A stretch of 64,000 nucleotides of DNA from Cupriavidus necator A5-1 (GTDB lineage Bacteria > Pseudomonadota > Gammaproteobacteria > Burkholderiales > Burkholderiaceae): positions 1,550,001-1,614,000 of the forward strand of contig NZ_JQLI01000001.1 in assembly GCF_000744095.1 (NCBI RefSeq), written 5' to 3'. Both the position numbers and the translations under genes were made by a program. Under the pieces are notes generated by a model, which had not been told where the DNA came from, ran no database searches, and worked only from the letters and a program-made list of their open reading frames with translations. Positions 43,317 to 53,967 of the stretch are shown piece after piece (position 1 is the first letter of the stretch; the number at the start of each line of letters is the position of its first letter).

Positions 43317-44975
43317 ATGAAAATGAAGCCGGACATCTCTCGCGAAGAGACCTCACAAAGCACGGACGTGGGCGACGACTGCCCCTTGCGCTGGTTCGAC
43401 GCGGATCTGGGTGCATTCGAATCGCTCGAGCGATTGATCGCCGAGCATCCGGCGGATTTCTTTGCGGGCGAGCGCTTTGATCCGGTTGGCGCGTGCGCCA
43501 CACGCGAGGCGGTGTTCGCGTCGGTTGAGCTGCCCGAGACTCCGACATCGCCGCAAGCGCATGCCGATCATTTGCTCAACGACGTGTTTCGGCACGTGAT
43601 GCCCGTGGCATCGCCTACTTTCGTCGGACACATGACGTCGTCGCTGCCGTCGTTCATGCCCTCGCTGGCCAAGGTGGTGGCAGCGCTGAACCAGAACGTC
43701 GTGAAGCTCGAGACGTCGGGCGCGCTGACAGGGCTCGAGCGCCAGGTCATCGGCATGCTGCACAACCTGGTGTTTGCCCAGGACAGCGCGTTCTATGCGA
43801 GATGGCTGCACGATGCCGACCACGCGCTCGGCGCGATCTGTTCTGGCGGCACGGTCGCCAACCTCACCGCGCTATGGGCGAGCCGCAACAACTTGCTGGG
43901 CACGCGTGATGGCTTCGCCGGCATCCATCGCGCCGGACTGATGGCTGCGCTACGCCATTACGGCCATGACGGGCTTGCCATCGTCGTCTCGGAGCGCGGG
44001 CACTACTCGTTGCGAAAGGCAGCCGATGTTCTTGGCATCGGGCGCGACAATCTCGTGCCGGTCGGGGTCGATGCAGACGGTCGCATGCGCATCGACCTGC
44101 TGCGCGACACCATGCGTGACCTGCAGCAGCGCAACATCCGGCCGATGGCGATCGTCGGCATAGCGGGGACAACGGAGACGGGCGCGGTCGATCCGCTTGA
44201 CGGGATTGCGGATGTTGCACATGAGGCCGGCTGCCATTTCCACGTGGATGCCGCATGGGGCGGCGCAACACTGCTGTCGGAGCGCGAGCGCTGGCGCTTC
44301 GCGGGCATCGAGCGTGCCGATTCCGTCGTCATCGATGCGCACAAACAGTTCTACGTGCCGATGGGTGCCGGCATGGTGCTGTTCCGGAGCCCGGCGTGGA
44401 CGCAGGAAATCATCCAGCATGCGAACTACATCGTGCGCAAGGGCTCGGTAGACCTGGGGCGCCATACGCTCGAAGGATCGCGCGGCGCGGCGGCAGTCAT
44501 GCTCTATGCGAACCTTCATCTGCTCGGTCGCAAGGGGTTGGCGCAGTTGATCGATCGTAGCATCGATAACGCCCACTACTTTGCATCCCTGATTGCGCAG
44601 CAGCCGGATTTCGAGCTCGACAGCCACCCGCAGCTTTGCATCCTGACCTATCGCTATGTGCCCGAGACCGTGCGTGCCGCGCTGGCAACGGCTTCGGCCG
44701 ACAGGCGCGAGAAGATCCTGGACGCGCTGGATGCGCTGACCATCAGCATTCAGGAAATGCAGCGCGATGCCGGCCGCTCGTTCGTATCGCGCACGCAGTT
44801 GATGTCGACACAGTGGGGTGGCCGCCCGATTGCCGTTTTCCGCGTGGTGCTGGCCAACCCGGATACGACGCATGCCATCCTGCAGGACATCCTCGACGAA
44901 CATCGCGCGCTGGCGGCGGCCAGCCCATGCATGGCGCCGCTGATGGCGCTGGTGGGGGCGCCGGAAGCCGCGTGA
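43317..44975 (+). CDS. PLP-dependent group II decarboxylase, PanP-like (aspartate 1-decarboxylase candidate)
   Basis: This protein of about 552 residues belongs to the glutamate/aromatic amino acid decarboxylase fold. The PLP lysine is K343 in VVIDAHKQFYVPMGAGM; the upstream HVDAAWGGATLL segment supplies the Asp that contacts the pyridine nitrogen. The DAHKQFY form and the overall length resemble the pyruvoyl-independent aspartate decarboxylase PanP of Vibrio, which makes beta-alanine for CoA synthesis. A glutamate or other acidic amino acid specificity cannot be excluded. I chose the ATG at 43317 over the TTG at 43305. It stands alone between IS remnants. Confidence 0.8.
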   Translation: MKMKPDISREETSQSTDVGDDCPLRWFDADLGAFESLERLIAEHPADFFAGERFDPVGACATREAVFASVELPETPTSPQAHADHLLNDVFRHVMPVASPTFVGHMTSSLPSFMPSLAKVVAALNQNVVKLETSGALTGLERQVIGMLHNLVFAQDSAFYARWLHDADHALGAICSGGTVANLTALWASRNNLLGTRDGFAGIHRAGLMAALRHYGHDGLAIVVSERGHYSLRKAADVLGIGRDNLVPVGVDADGRMRIDLLRDTMRDLQQRNIRPMAIVGIAGTTETGAVDPLDGIADVAHEAGCHFHVDAAWGGATLLSERERWRFAGIERADSVVIDAHKQFYVPMGAGMVLFRSPAWTQEIIQHANYIVRKGSVDLGRHTLEGSRGAAAVMLYANLHLLGRKGLAQLIDRSIDNAHYFASLIAQQPDFELDSHPQLCILTYRYVPETVRAALATASADRREKILDALDALTISIQEMQRDAGRSFVSRTQLMSTQWGGRPIAVFRVVLANPDTTHAILQDILDEHRALAAASPCMAPLMALVGAPEAA

Positions 44976-45083
44976 GGCATTTGCAGCTGGCGGGCGCCAT
45001 TCGTCGACCGTGTGTCGCTGGTAACGATCCGCCGAGTACCGTCATTGACTGACTCGAAGATTCGGTGGGCTCTTCGGTAGTTA

Positions 45084-45240
45084 GGCGAATGCAGTGTCAA
45101 AGGGCGGCTGCAGTTCTATAGCGACCGGCCAAGGCAGGAGTTCGTTGATCCGGTTGACGGGGTGAGCGGCGATTCGCACCAGAAGTAGCTTTCTGGGTTG
45201 AACCCGTTGAGTGTTGCCGTACCAATGACCGTGTACATGA
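45084..45240 (-). pseudogene. IS66-family TnpC C-terminal scrap
   Basis: On the minus strand TVIGTATLNGFNPESYF, then in another frame VRIAAHPVNRINELLPWPVA and a stop after FDTAFA, match the end of IS66 TnpC (IGxAKLNGLDPEAYL ... RIADHPVNRIDELLPW). A frameshift separates the two parts. The rest of 44976-45469 contains no other gene I can recognise. Confidence 0.65.
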
Positions 45241-45469
45241 CCATCATGACCTCGCTCACCTCCAGCTTAAGCGTGAAGTGTAGATGGAATGGTCACCTCC
45301 CGCCTCGGCAGAATGCCCACCTGGCCTGCGACGCGGCTTTCCAAGCTCTGATGTCGCATGTTGCCACAGTGATAACTCTGTCGTCGCAGCCTGCCAACGA
45401 TCGCAGTAGGAATGCCCATTACTGAGCACCCCCTGCTTCCAGAAGCGCTGGCATGAATCGACGCTTGGC

Positions 45470-46219
45470 TCAGCCGAAGCGCCCCCCGCTCACATGCAGC
45501 ACTTCGCCACTGATAAAGCCCGCACGCTCCGAAGCCAGGAAAGCGACCGCGTCGGCGATATCTTCCGGGCGACCCACGCGTTTCACCGGCTGCATCTGCA
45601 CTGCACGCTCCTTGATGGTCTCGTACGTCGGCAGAGCCTGCACCATTTCTGTCTCGATGAAGCCTGGTGCAACGCAGTTCACAGTGACGCCATAGCGCCC
45701 TTCCTCGATTGCGAGCGCCTTCGCCATGCCGATAAGCCCCGCCTTGGCAGCTGAGTAGTTGGCCTGCGTAGGATTGCCCAGGTGCGCGCGCGAGCTGATG
45801 TTGATGACGCGGCCCCAGCCTTGTTCGATGAAATGCGGCATCACTGCCCGGGTCGCCAAGAACGCCCCCTTGAGCATGACCTCCATGACGAGGTCCCAGT
45901 CCTCCTCGCTCATCTTCACCAGATACTTGTCACGCGGGAATCCGGCGTTGTTGACGAGGATATGTACGCCGCCAAAGTGCGCAACCGTTTCTTCGACCAG
46001 GCGCTTCACCTCTTCAGCCTTGGTAATGTCAGCGATCACGCAATGGGCTTGCAGGCCATCGGCATGCAGCGCTGCAGCGGTCTCTTCAGCTCGCTCGCGC
46101 AGCACGTCTGTCACTACCACTTGCGCGCCCTCTTCAGCCAGCCGGCGAGCCGTTGCTGCACCAAGGCCTCGCGCCGACCCGGTGACGATCGCGACGCGAT
46201 CTTTGATTAGCAGATCCAT
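45470..46219 (-). CDS. Short-chain dehydrogenase/reductase, FabG-like
   Basis: This 249-residue protein starts at the ATG at 46219, which has GAGAGG at good spacing; the ATG at 46225 is too close to it. It has the NAD(P) motif TGSARGLGAATA, the NAG stretch ILVNNAGFPRD, and the catalytic Ser-Tyr-Lys set in NISSRAHLGNPTQANYSAAK. SDRs of this type interconvert 3-oxo- and 3-hydroxyacyl groups. The neighbouring acyl-CoA dehydrogenase, MaoC hydratase and thiolase genes suggest it may be the 3-hydroxyacyl-CoA dehydrogenase step of the same pathway (inference). Confidence 0.88.
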   Translation of the reverse strand: MDLLIKDRVAIVTGSARGLGAATARRLAEEGAQVVVTDVLRERAEETAAALHADGLQAHCVIADITKAEEVKRLVEETVAHFGGVHILVNNAGFPRDKYLVKMSEEDWDLVMEVMLKGAFLATRAVMPHFIEQGWGRVINISSRAHLGNPTQANYSAAKAGLIGMAKALAIEEGRYGVTVNCVAPGFIETEMVQALPTYETIKERAVQMQPVKRVGRPEDIADAVAFLASERAGFISGEVLHVSGGRFG

Positions 46220-46513
46220 TTCCATTCCTCTCGTTAAGCCGTAGCGGCGGATGCCGTCGCGGCGGGGTCCATTTCTAACCAACGGCTGTGCTGCGGTCTG
46301 CAACGTATTGATGGACCATATCCATCATGCGGCGTCGGTTGATTTTTGAAGCACTGGTGTATCGGCCGCGAGATCTAGGAGCACAATGAAGTTCGCAAGA
46401 TTGCTGGAGCCCCGTGGATACCGCCATGACGGTGCACGCTGCCTGGGCCCGAGCTCCTCATCCGATTGCGCCCAGCCAAAACATCGGCTTGCACGGCTTT
46501 CGCCAGTCGCCCG

Positions 46514-47680
46514 TCAGAACGACCGCGGCAGGCCCAGGATGTGTTCGGCGACGAAGGAGTAGATCAGGTTGGTGGAGATCGGCGCCACCTGGTAAAGGCG
46601 CGTCTCCCGGAACTTGCGCTCCACGTCGTATTCGCAGGCAAAGCCAAAGCCGCCGTGAAACTGCAGGCAGGCGTTGCCGGCCTCCCAGCTCGCCTTGGCC
46701 GCCAGGTACTTGGCCATATTGGCCTGGGCCCCCATGGGTTCGTGCTTGTCGAACAACTCGCAGGCCTTCCAGCGCATCAGGTTTGCCGCTTCCAGTTCAA
46801 TAAAGGACTCGGCGATCGGGAACTGCACGCCCTGGTTCTGGCCGATGGGGCGCCCGAAGACTTCGCGCTCCTTGACGTACTTGGTTACGCGATCCATGAA
46901 CCAGTAGCCGTCGCCGATGCATTCCGCAGCGATCAGCGTGCGCTCGGCATTCAGGCCGTCGAGGATGTACTTGAAGCCCTTGCCCTCTTCACCGATCAGG
47001 TTTTCCTCGGGGATTTCCAGATCCTCGAAGAACAGTTCATTGGTCTCGTGGTTGACCATGTTGGGAATCGGTCGCACGGTCAGGCCTTTCTTCTGCGCGT
47101 CGTGCAGGTCCACCATGAAAATGGACATCCCTTCGCTCTTCTTCTTCACATCGGCCAGCGGCGTGGTACGCGCCAGCAGGATCATGAAGTCGCTGTGCTG
47201 GACGCGGCTGATCCAGACTTTCTGGCCGTTGACGACGTAGCGGCCTTCCTTCTTGACCGCAGCGGTCTTGATCTTGGTGGTGTCGGTGCCGGTGGTAGGT
47301 TCAGTCACGCCCATGGACTGCAGGCGCCATTCTCCCGAGGCGATCTTCGGCAGATACTTTTCCTTCTGTGCCTGGGAGCCGTGGCGCAGCAGCGTTCCCA
47401 TGTTGTACATCTGGCCATGGCATGCACCGGAATTGCCGCCGCAGCGATTGATTTCTTCCATGATGACCGACGCCTCGGTCAGGCCCAAGCCGGAACCGCC
47501 GTATTCCTGCGGGATCAGCGCTGCCAGCCAGCCGGCGTCGGTAAGCGCATTGACGAACGCCTCAGGATAGGCGCGTTGCTCATCCACCTTGCGGAAGTAT
47601 TCGTCCGGAAACTCGGCGCAAAGCGCACGTACGGCATCACGGATTTCCTGGAAGTTGTTCGATTGGGTCTGTTCGATCAT
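46514..47680 (-). CDS. Acyl-CoA dehydrogenase 1 (alternative catalytic Glu type)
   Basis: This 388-residue protein starts at the ATG at 47680. It has the three-domain ACAD fold with the flavin motif MGVTEPTTGTDTTKI and the C-terminal helical domain. The usual catalytic Glu motif (Y-E-G-T) near the end is replaced by LYQVAPISTN, but a Glu sits in GLNAERTLIAAE, the helix-G position that isovaleryl-CoA and long-chain dehydrogenases use. It forms an alpha,beta-enoyl-CoA and passes electrons to ETF. It is divergent from a MaoC hydratase gene, the next enzyme of a beta-oxidation path. Confidence 0.9.
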   Translation of the reverse strand: MIEQTQSNNFQEIRDAVRALCAEFPDEYFRKVDEQRAYPEAFVNALTDAGWLAALIPQEYGGSGLGLTEASVIMEEINRCGGNSGACHGQMYNMGTLLRHGSQAQKEKYLPKIASGEWRLQSMGVTEPTTGTDTTKIKTAAVKKEGRYVVNGQKVWISRVQHSDFMILLARTTPLADVKKKSEGMSIFMVDLHDAQKKGLTVRPIPNMVNHETNELFFEDLEIPEENLIGEEGKGFKYILDGLNAERTLIAAECIGDGYWFMDRVTKYVKEREVFGRPIGQNQGVQFPIAESFIELEAANLMRWKACELFDKHEPMGAQANMAKYLAAKASWEAGNACLQFHGGFGFACEYDVERKFRETRLYQVAPISTNLIYSFVAEHILGLPRSF

Positions 47681-48017
47681 CGGCGTCGTTGGGCGGTCAA
47701 TATCATCAGCGCTTGCTGGCAGCAGCACTCGGTCGGCTATTGGACGGTGTTGCGGCGCGGCGGAATACGAGTCCTCGCGTGGATCGGTGAGAGGCCGTCC
47801 CCCGCAATGTGGAACGGCGCCTCCTTGTCATAGCCGCAATGGTCGCTGCGTCCGCCCCGCTCGGCAATCAGCCTTTTCCAAAGCGCGCCTTCGATTGCGG
47901 TTAAGGCCGCGCTTTCGCAATCGCTAAAGCCCACCATTAGCATTGTCAAATAGCGCAAAGCCTGCTTTGGCGCCATGCTTTGCGCAATTTCCTGACGATG
48001 ACATAGGGACAAAGGAC

Positions 48018-48911
48018 ATGGCAGTCAGCTACCACCACCTCAAGCAGCGTCCGTTCTCCCCGGTTCGCCAGCACTACACCGAGCGCGACACCATGCTGTA
48101 TGCACTCAGCCTGGGGCTCGGCAACGATCCGCTGGACGCGGCTACCCTGCCCTTTGTGTTCGAAGGCGCCGCCGGCGGCTTGCGCACCTTACCTGCGCAA
48201 GCCGTAGTGCTGGGCTACCCGGGCTTCTGGGCGCGCGAGGCCGACACCGGCATCGACTGGGTCAAGCTGCTGCACGGCGAGCAGCGCATGCGCCTGCACC
48301 GCCCCCTACCGGCCAGCGCCGACATCCTCGGTCACAATCGCATCACGCACCTGACCGACAAGGGCGAAGGCAAAGGCGCCATCATGGTCACCGAGCGCCG
48401 CCTGGAAACGGCGCAAGGCGAGCTGCTGGCGACGGTACAGCAGGTAACGTTCCTGCGCGGTGACGGCGGCTACAGCCAGCTGAATGGCGGCCAGCCCAGC
48501 GATGCGCCGCTGCCCGCGCTTCGTCCGACCCCCGAGGACCGTGCGCCCGACTTCACCGACACCCAGGCGATCCGCCCCGAGGCCGCGCTGCTGTACCGCC
48601 TGATGGGCGACTTCAACCCCCTCCACGCCGACCCGGCGGTGGCCCGGGCCGCGGGCTTCGAGCGCCCGATCCTGCACGGGCTGGCGAGTTATGGCCTGGT
48701 GGCGCACGCACTGGTACGCCAATGCGCCGATCACGACCCGACCAGGCTGCGCGCGCTGGACATCCGCTTTGCCGCGCCGGTGTTTCCCGGCGAAACCCTG
48801 GTCACCGAAATCTGGCGCATGCCGGAGAACCCGTCCCACTACCAGCTGCGCGCAAGGGTGCTGGAGCGCGACAAGGTCGTGCTCAGCCACGGCTGGGCCG
48901 AAATCGCCTGA
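48018..48911 (+). CDS. MaoC-family enoyl-CoA hydratase
   Basis: This 297-residue protein is a double-hot-dog hydratase. The C-terminal half has the R-hydratase motif YRLMGDFNPLHADP followed by AGFERPILHGLASYG, with the Asp and His that activate water. The N-terminal half is a non-catalytic hot-dog. The start at 48018 is chosen for its AAAGGA site and the usual N terminus; the frame is open upstream. It adds water to trans-2-enoyl-CoA. It is the first gene of a plus-strand run (CoA transferase, thiolase, Bug, dehydrogenase, CaiB, regulator, ligase). Confidence 0.9.
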   Translation: MAVSYHHLKQRPFSPVRQHYTERDTMLYALSLGLGNDPLDAATLPFVFEGAAGGLRTLPAQAVVLGYPGFWAREADTGIDWVKLLHGEQRMRLHRPLPASADILGHNRITHLTDKGEGKGAIMVTERRLETAQGELLATVQQVTFLRGDGGYSQLNGGQPSDAPLPALRPTPEDRAPDFTDTQAIRPEAALLYRLMGDFNPLHADPAVARAAGFERPILHGLASYGLVAHALVRQCADHDPTRLRALDIRFAAPVFPGETLVTEIWRMPENPSHYQLRARVLERDKVVLSHGWAEIA

Positions 48912-48918
48912 AACGAGA

Positions 48919-50265
<1,347 letters not shown>

Positions 50266-50314
50266 CCAATTGCCCTTCTTCGCCTACCCAAAAGAAATTT
50301 CCAAGGAGACTTCC

Positions 50315-51523
50315 ATGCGCCGAGCCGCTATCGTCACCCCCCTTCGTACCCCCGTCGGCACCTTCGGCGGCAGCCTGCGCCCCGTGCCCGTCGAGGAACT
50401 GGCCGCCACCACCGTGCGCGCCGTCGTGGAGCGCAGCGGTATCGACCCCGCCCGCATCGATGACGTGGTCTTTGCCCAGTCCTACGCCAACAGCGAAGTG
50501 CCCTGTGTCGGCCGCTGGGCCGCGCTGCAGGCCGGCCTGCCGGTCGAAGTTCCGGGCATGCAGCTCGACCGCCGTTGCGGTGGCGGCCTGCAGGCCATCG
50601 TCACGGCCTCGATGATGGTCCAAAGTGGCGCCGCCGACGTCGTGATTGCTGGCGGCGTCGAGAGCATGAGCAACATCGAGTACTACACTACCGACATGCG
50701 CTGGGGCGCGCGTTCGGGGAACGTGCGCTTCTATGACCGCCTCGATCGGGGCCGAGAACGCTCCCAGCCGGTCGAGCGCTTCGGCAAGATCTCCGGAATG
50801 ATCGAGACGGCCGAAAACCTGGCCCGTGACTACGGCATTACCCGCGAGCAGGCCGACGCCTTCTCCGTGCGCAGTCACGAACGCGCCGCGGCAGCGTGGG
50901 AAGCCGGCCGCTTCGACGCCGAAATCGTGCCCGTGCAGGTGCCGCAGCGCAAGGGCGACCCCGTGACGTTCGCACGCGACGAAGGCTTCCGCCCGGGCAC
51001 CTCCATGGAAAGCCTCGGCAAACTGCGCGCCCTGATGCCCAACGGCACCGTCACCGCCGGCAACGCCAGCCAGCAGAACGACGCCTCGGCCGCCTGCCTG
51101 ATAGTCGCCGAAGACAAGCTGGCCGAGCTGGGCCTCACCCCGATGGCCACGCTGGTGGGCTGGGCCGCCGCCGGCTGCGAGCCATCGCACATGGGCATCG
51201 GTCCGGTGCCCGCGGTCAAGAAACTTCTTAAGCGCCTGAACCTGACCCTCGACCAGATGGACCTGGTGGAACTGAACGAAGCCTTTGCCTGTCAGGTGCT
51301 GGCCGTGCTCAAAGGCTGGGATTGGAACGACCAGGATGCGATCGAGCACAAGCTCAACGTGAACGGCTCGGGCATCTCGCTGGGCCACCCGATCGGCGCC
51401 ACTGGCGTGCGCATCCTGGCCACGCTGCTGCACGAATTGCAGCGCCGCGGCGGTCGTTATGGTCTGGAAACCATGTGTATTGGCGGCGGCCAAGGCATTG
51501 CCGCGGTGTTTGAGCGCTGCTGA
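50315..51523 (+). CDS. Acetyl-CoA acyltransferase (thiolase)
   Basis: This 402-residue protein starts at the ATG at 50315 with an AAGGAG site. It is a degradative-type thiolase: nucleophile C88 in DRRCGGGLQ, the NEAFACQVLA block, SGISLGHPIGATG with the catalytic His, and C-terminal MCIGGGQG with the second Cys. It cleaves a 3-oxoacyl-CoA to acetyl-CoA and a shortened acyl-CoA. It sits in the same plus-strand run as the hydratase and dehydrogenase. Confidence 0.93.
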   Translation: MRRAAIVTPLRTPVGTFGGSLRPVPVEELAATTVRAVVERSGIDPARIDDVVFAQSYANSEVPCVGRWAALQAGLPVEVPGMQLDRRCGGGLQAIVTASMMVQSGAADVVIAGGVESMSNIEYYTTDMRWGARSGNVRFYDRLDRGRERSQPVERFGKISGMIETAENLARDYGITREQADAFSVRSHERAAAAWEAGRFDAEIVPVQVPQRKGDPVTFARDEGFRPGTSMESLGKLRALMPNGTVTAGNASQQNDASAACLIVAEDKLAELGLTPMATLVGWAAAGCEPSHMGIGPVPAVKKLLKRLNLTLDQMDLVELNEAFACQVLAVLKGWDWNDQDAIEHKLNVNGSGISLGHPIGATGVRILATLLHELQRRGGRYGLETMCIGGGQGIAAVFERC

Positions 51524-51705
51524 TCCGGCGCAACGCTGTCAAGCCACCGTCGTCGCCGCGAAAGCGGGTATCCGGTGACTTCTAATGACGCCTGGCTCCG
51601 GCTCACGTGCCCCAAAGGGGTATTCGTGAGAATGACGGTAGCAATTGATCTACCGAACTGTCATTGGGCTGTGCCTGCATTTATCGCATTACGTAGGAGA
51701 GTATT

Positions 51706-52692
51706 ATGATTTCCACCTCACGCCGCCACCTATTCTTGTCCGGACTGGCTCTGTGCGCCGCAACGCTGGCCAGCGCCCCTGCCACCGCGCAGGAGAACGG
51801 CCAGCCGGTCCGCCTCGTGGTCGGCTACGCCGCGGGCGGCCCCGCCGACCAGGCCGCGCGGCTGTTCGCGGTGGCGCTGGGCAAGACGCTGAACGCCAAT
51901 GTCATCGTCGACAACAAACCTGGTGCCAATGCCACGCTGGCCGGCTATGAAGTGGTACGCGCCAAGCCCGACGGCGCTACGTTGTGGTTCGCAGCCAGCG
52001 CGGCGCTGACGGTTGCGCCCAACATCATGAAAAGCTTGCCGTACGACCCGGCCAAGGACCTCACGCCGGTGGCACCGGTGGCGCGCTACTACAACATGCT
52101 GGTGGCCAACAACAAGGAACCCTTCAAGAGTACGCAGGAACTGGTCGCCTACGCCAAGGCACACCCCGGCAAGCTCAGCTACGGCTCCTCCGGTGTGGGC
52201 AGCTCCAATCACGTCGCCATGGCGCTGTTCGCGCGGCAAGCGCAAGTGGAGTTGAACCACATCCCCTACAAGGGCAATGCCCCGGCCATGACCGACACCA
52301 TCGGCGGCCAGATCGACATGATGTTCGACATCATCAGCACCGCCAGCGGCTATGTACAGAGCGGCAAGGTCAAGCCCATCGCCGTAGGTTCGCCCAAACG
52401 CAACCCGTCGCTGCCCAACGTGCCGACCTTCCGCGAAGCGGGCATTCCTGCCCTGAAGGACTACGAGGCCGGCGGCTGGTACGCCATCTACGCGCCCAAG
52501 GGCGTGGCGCCGGAGCTGACCCAGAAGCTGGCGGCGGCGGTGCAAAAGGCCGTGGAAGACGCCGGGCTCAAGAAGCGCTATGCCGAACTCGGCTACGAAC
52601 AGTGGGGCGGTACCACGCAGGACGTAGTGAACACCGCCGCGCGCGAGCGCACGCAGTGGGCTAGCGTGCTCAAGGGCGTCACGCTGGACTGA
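51706..52692 (+). CDS. Bug/TctC-family periplasmic binding protein 2
   Basis: This 328-residue protein has a signal peptide ending ATAQ near residue 29 and a Bug fold: VGYAAGGPADQAARLFAV, VDNKPGANATLAGYE, LNHIPYKGNAPAMTDTIGGQ. It is preceded by TAGGAGAG. It binds an organic acid in the periplasm; no TctAB permease is linked. Its place inside the CoA gene run suggests that it captures the acid that the CoA transferases and ligase activate (inference). Confidence 0.93.
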   Translation: MISTSRRHLFLSGLALCAATLASAPATAQENGQPVRLVVGYAAGGPADQAARLFAVALGKTLNANVIVDNKPGANATLAGYEVVRAKPDGATLWFAASAALTVAPNIMKSLPYDPAKDLTPVAPVARYYNMLVANNKEPFKSTQELVAYAKAHPGKLSYGSSGVGSSNHVAMALFARQAQVELNHIPYKGNAPAMTDTIGGQIDMMFDIISTASGYVQSGKVKPIAVGSPKRNPSLPNVPTFREAGIPALKDYEAGGWYAIYAPKGVAPELTQKLAAAVQKAVEDAGLKKRYAELGYEQWGGTTQDVVNTAARERTQWASVLKGVTLD

Positions 52693-52735
52693 GCCCCTTC
52701 CCCGGACACCGACCAGACATTTAGGAAGACCTGAC

Positions 52736-53893
52736 ATGATCCGCGATAACGACACCCTGGAAGCCTTGCTCGACAGCGTGCGCCGCTTTGTGCGCGAGCG
52801 CCTGGTGCCCGCCGAGGCACTGGTCGCAGAAACCGACGAAATCCCGCAGGATATTGTGCAAGACATGCGCGAGATGGGACTGTTCGGCATGACCATCCCC
52901 GAGAGCTTTGGCGGCCTGGAACTGACGATGGAGGAAGAGGTACGCGTGGTCATGGAGCTGTGCCAGACCTCGCCGGCCTTCCGCTCGCTGCTCGGCACGA
53001 CCGTGGGCATCGGCTCGCAGGGCATCCTGATGGACGGGACGCCGGAGCAGCAGGCCGCCTGGCTGCCCCGGTTGGCCACCGGCGCGATCCTGGCTTCGTT
53101 TGCGCTGACCGAACCCGATGCCGGCTCAGACGCCGGCTCGCTGCGCACCACCGCCATCAAGGATGGCGACGACTACGTCGTCAACGGCACCAAGCGCTTT
53201 ATCACCAACGCGCCTCAGGCCGGCATGTTCACACTGATGGCGCGCACGAACCCCGACATCAAGGGCTCGGCGGGGGTCTCCGCATTCATCGTCGACGCCA
53301 ACACGCCGGGCATCAGCTTCGGCAAGCGCGACGTGAAGATGGGCCAGAAAGGCGCGCACACTTGTGACGTGATCTTCGAGAACGTGCGCGTACCGGCCGC
53401 CAACCTGATCGGCCTGAAGGAAGGCCAGGGATTCAAGACGGCAATGAAGGTGCTCGACAAAGGCCGCTTGCACATCGCGGCGGTGAGCGTCGGGGTGGCC
53501 AAGCGCATCCTTCGTGACGCGCTGAACTACGCGCTGGAGCGCCAGCAGTTCGGCCAGCCGATCTGCGAGTTTCAGCTGATCCAAGCCATGCTGGCCGACA
53601 GCCAGGCCGAGCTCTATGCGGCTGAATGCATGGTGATCGACGCCGCGCGCCGCCGCGACGACGGCAAGAACGTCTCCACCGAAGCCTCGTGCTGCAAGAT
53701 GTTCGCTACCGAGATGGTGGGCCGCGTGGCCGACCGCGCGGTGCAGATCCTGGGCGGCTCTGGCTATATCTCCGAGTACGGCATCGAGCGGTTCTACCGC
53801 GACGTGCGCCTGTTCCGTCTGTATGAAGGCACCACCCAGATCCAGCAGGTCATCATCGCCCGCAACATGATCCGCGAGGCGCGCGGCGCCTAA
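52736..53893 (+). CDS. Acyl-CoA dehydrogenase 2 (canonical catalytic Glu)
   Basis: This 385-residue ACAD has the flavin-domain motif LTEPDAGSDAGSLRT and, near the C terminus, LYEGTTQIQQVI with the standard catalytic Glu. Its helix-G position reads KGRLHIAA without Glu, unlike the two other dehydrogenases in this window. It oxidises an acyl-CoA to the 2-enoyl-CoA. It follows the Bug gene by 43 bp and precedes a CaiB gene. Confidence 0.93.
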   Translation: MIRDNDTLEALLDSVRRFVRERLVPAEALVAETDEIPQDIVQDMREMGLFGMTIPESFGGLELTMEEEVRVVMELCQTSPAFRSLLGTTVGIGSQGILMDGTPEQQAAWLPRLATGAILASFALTEPDAGSDAGSLRTTAIKDGDDYVVNGTKRFITNAPQAGMFTLMARTNPDIKGSAGVSAFIVDANTPGISFGKRDVKMGQKGAHTCDVIFENVRVPAANLIGLKEGQGFKTAMKVLDKGRLHIAAVSVGVAKRILRDALNYALERQQFGQPICEFQLIQAMLADSQAELYAAECMVIDAARRRDDGKNVSTEASCCKMFATEMVGRVADRAVQILGGSGYISEYGIERFYRDVRLFRLYEGTTQIQQVIIARNMIREARGA

Positions 53894-53967
53894 GGCCGCG
53901 CCAACATTCAGCAGTACCGCTACCCGTCCTCGTGACAGCGCAGCTAGAAGGAAACACCAGCATTCTC

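Noticed and set aside
46466..47833. 455-codon plus-strand frame across acyl-CoA dehydrogenase 1
   Set aside because: Antisense to a clear dehydrogenase; the protein lacks any recognisable motif.
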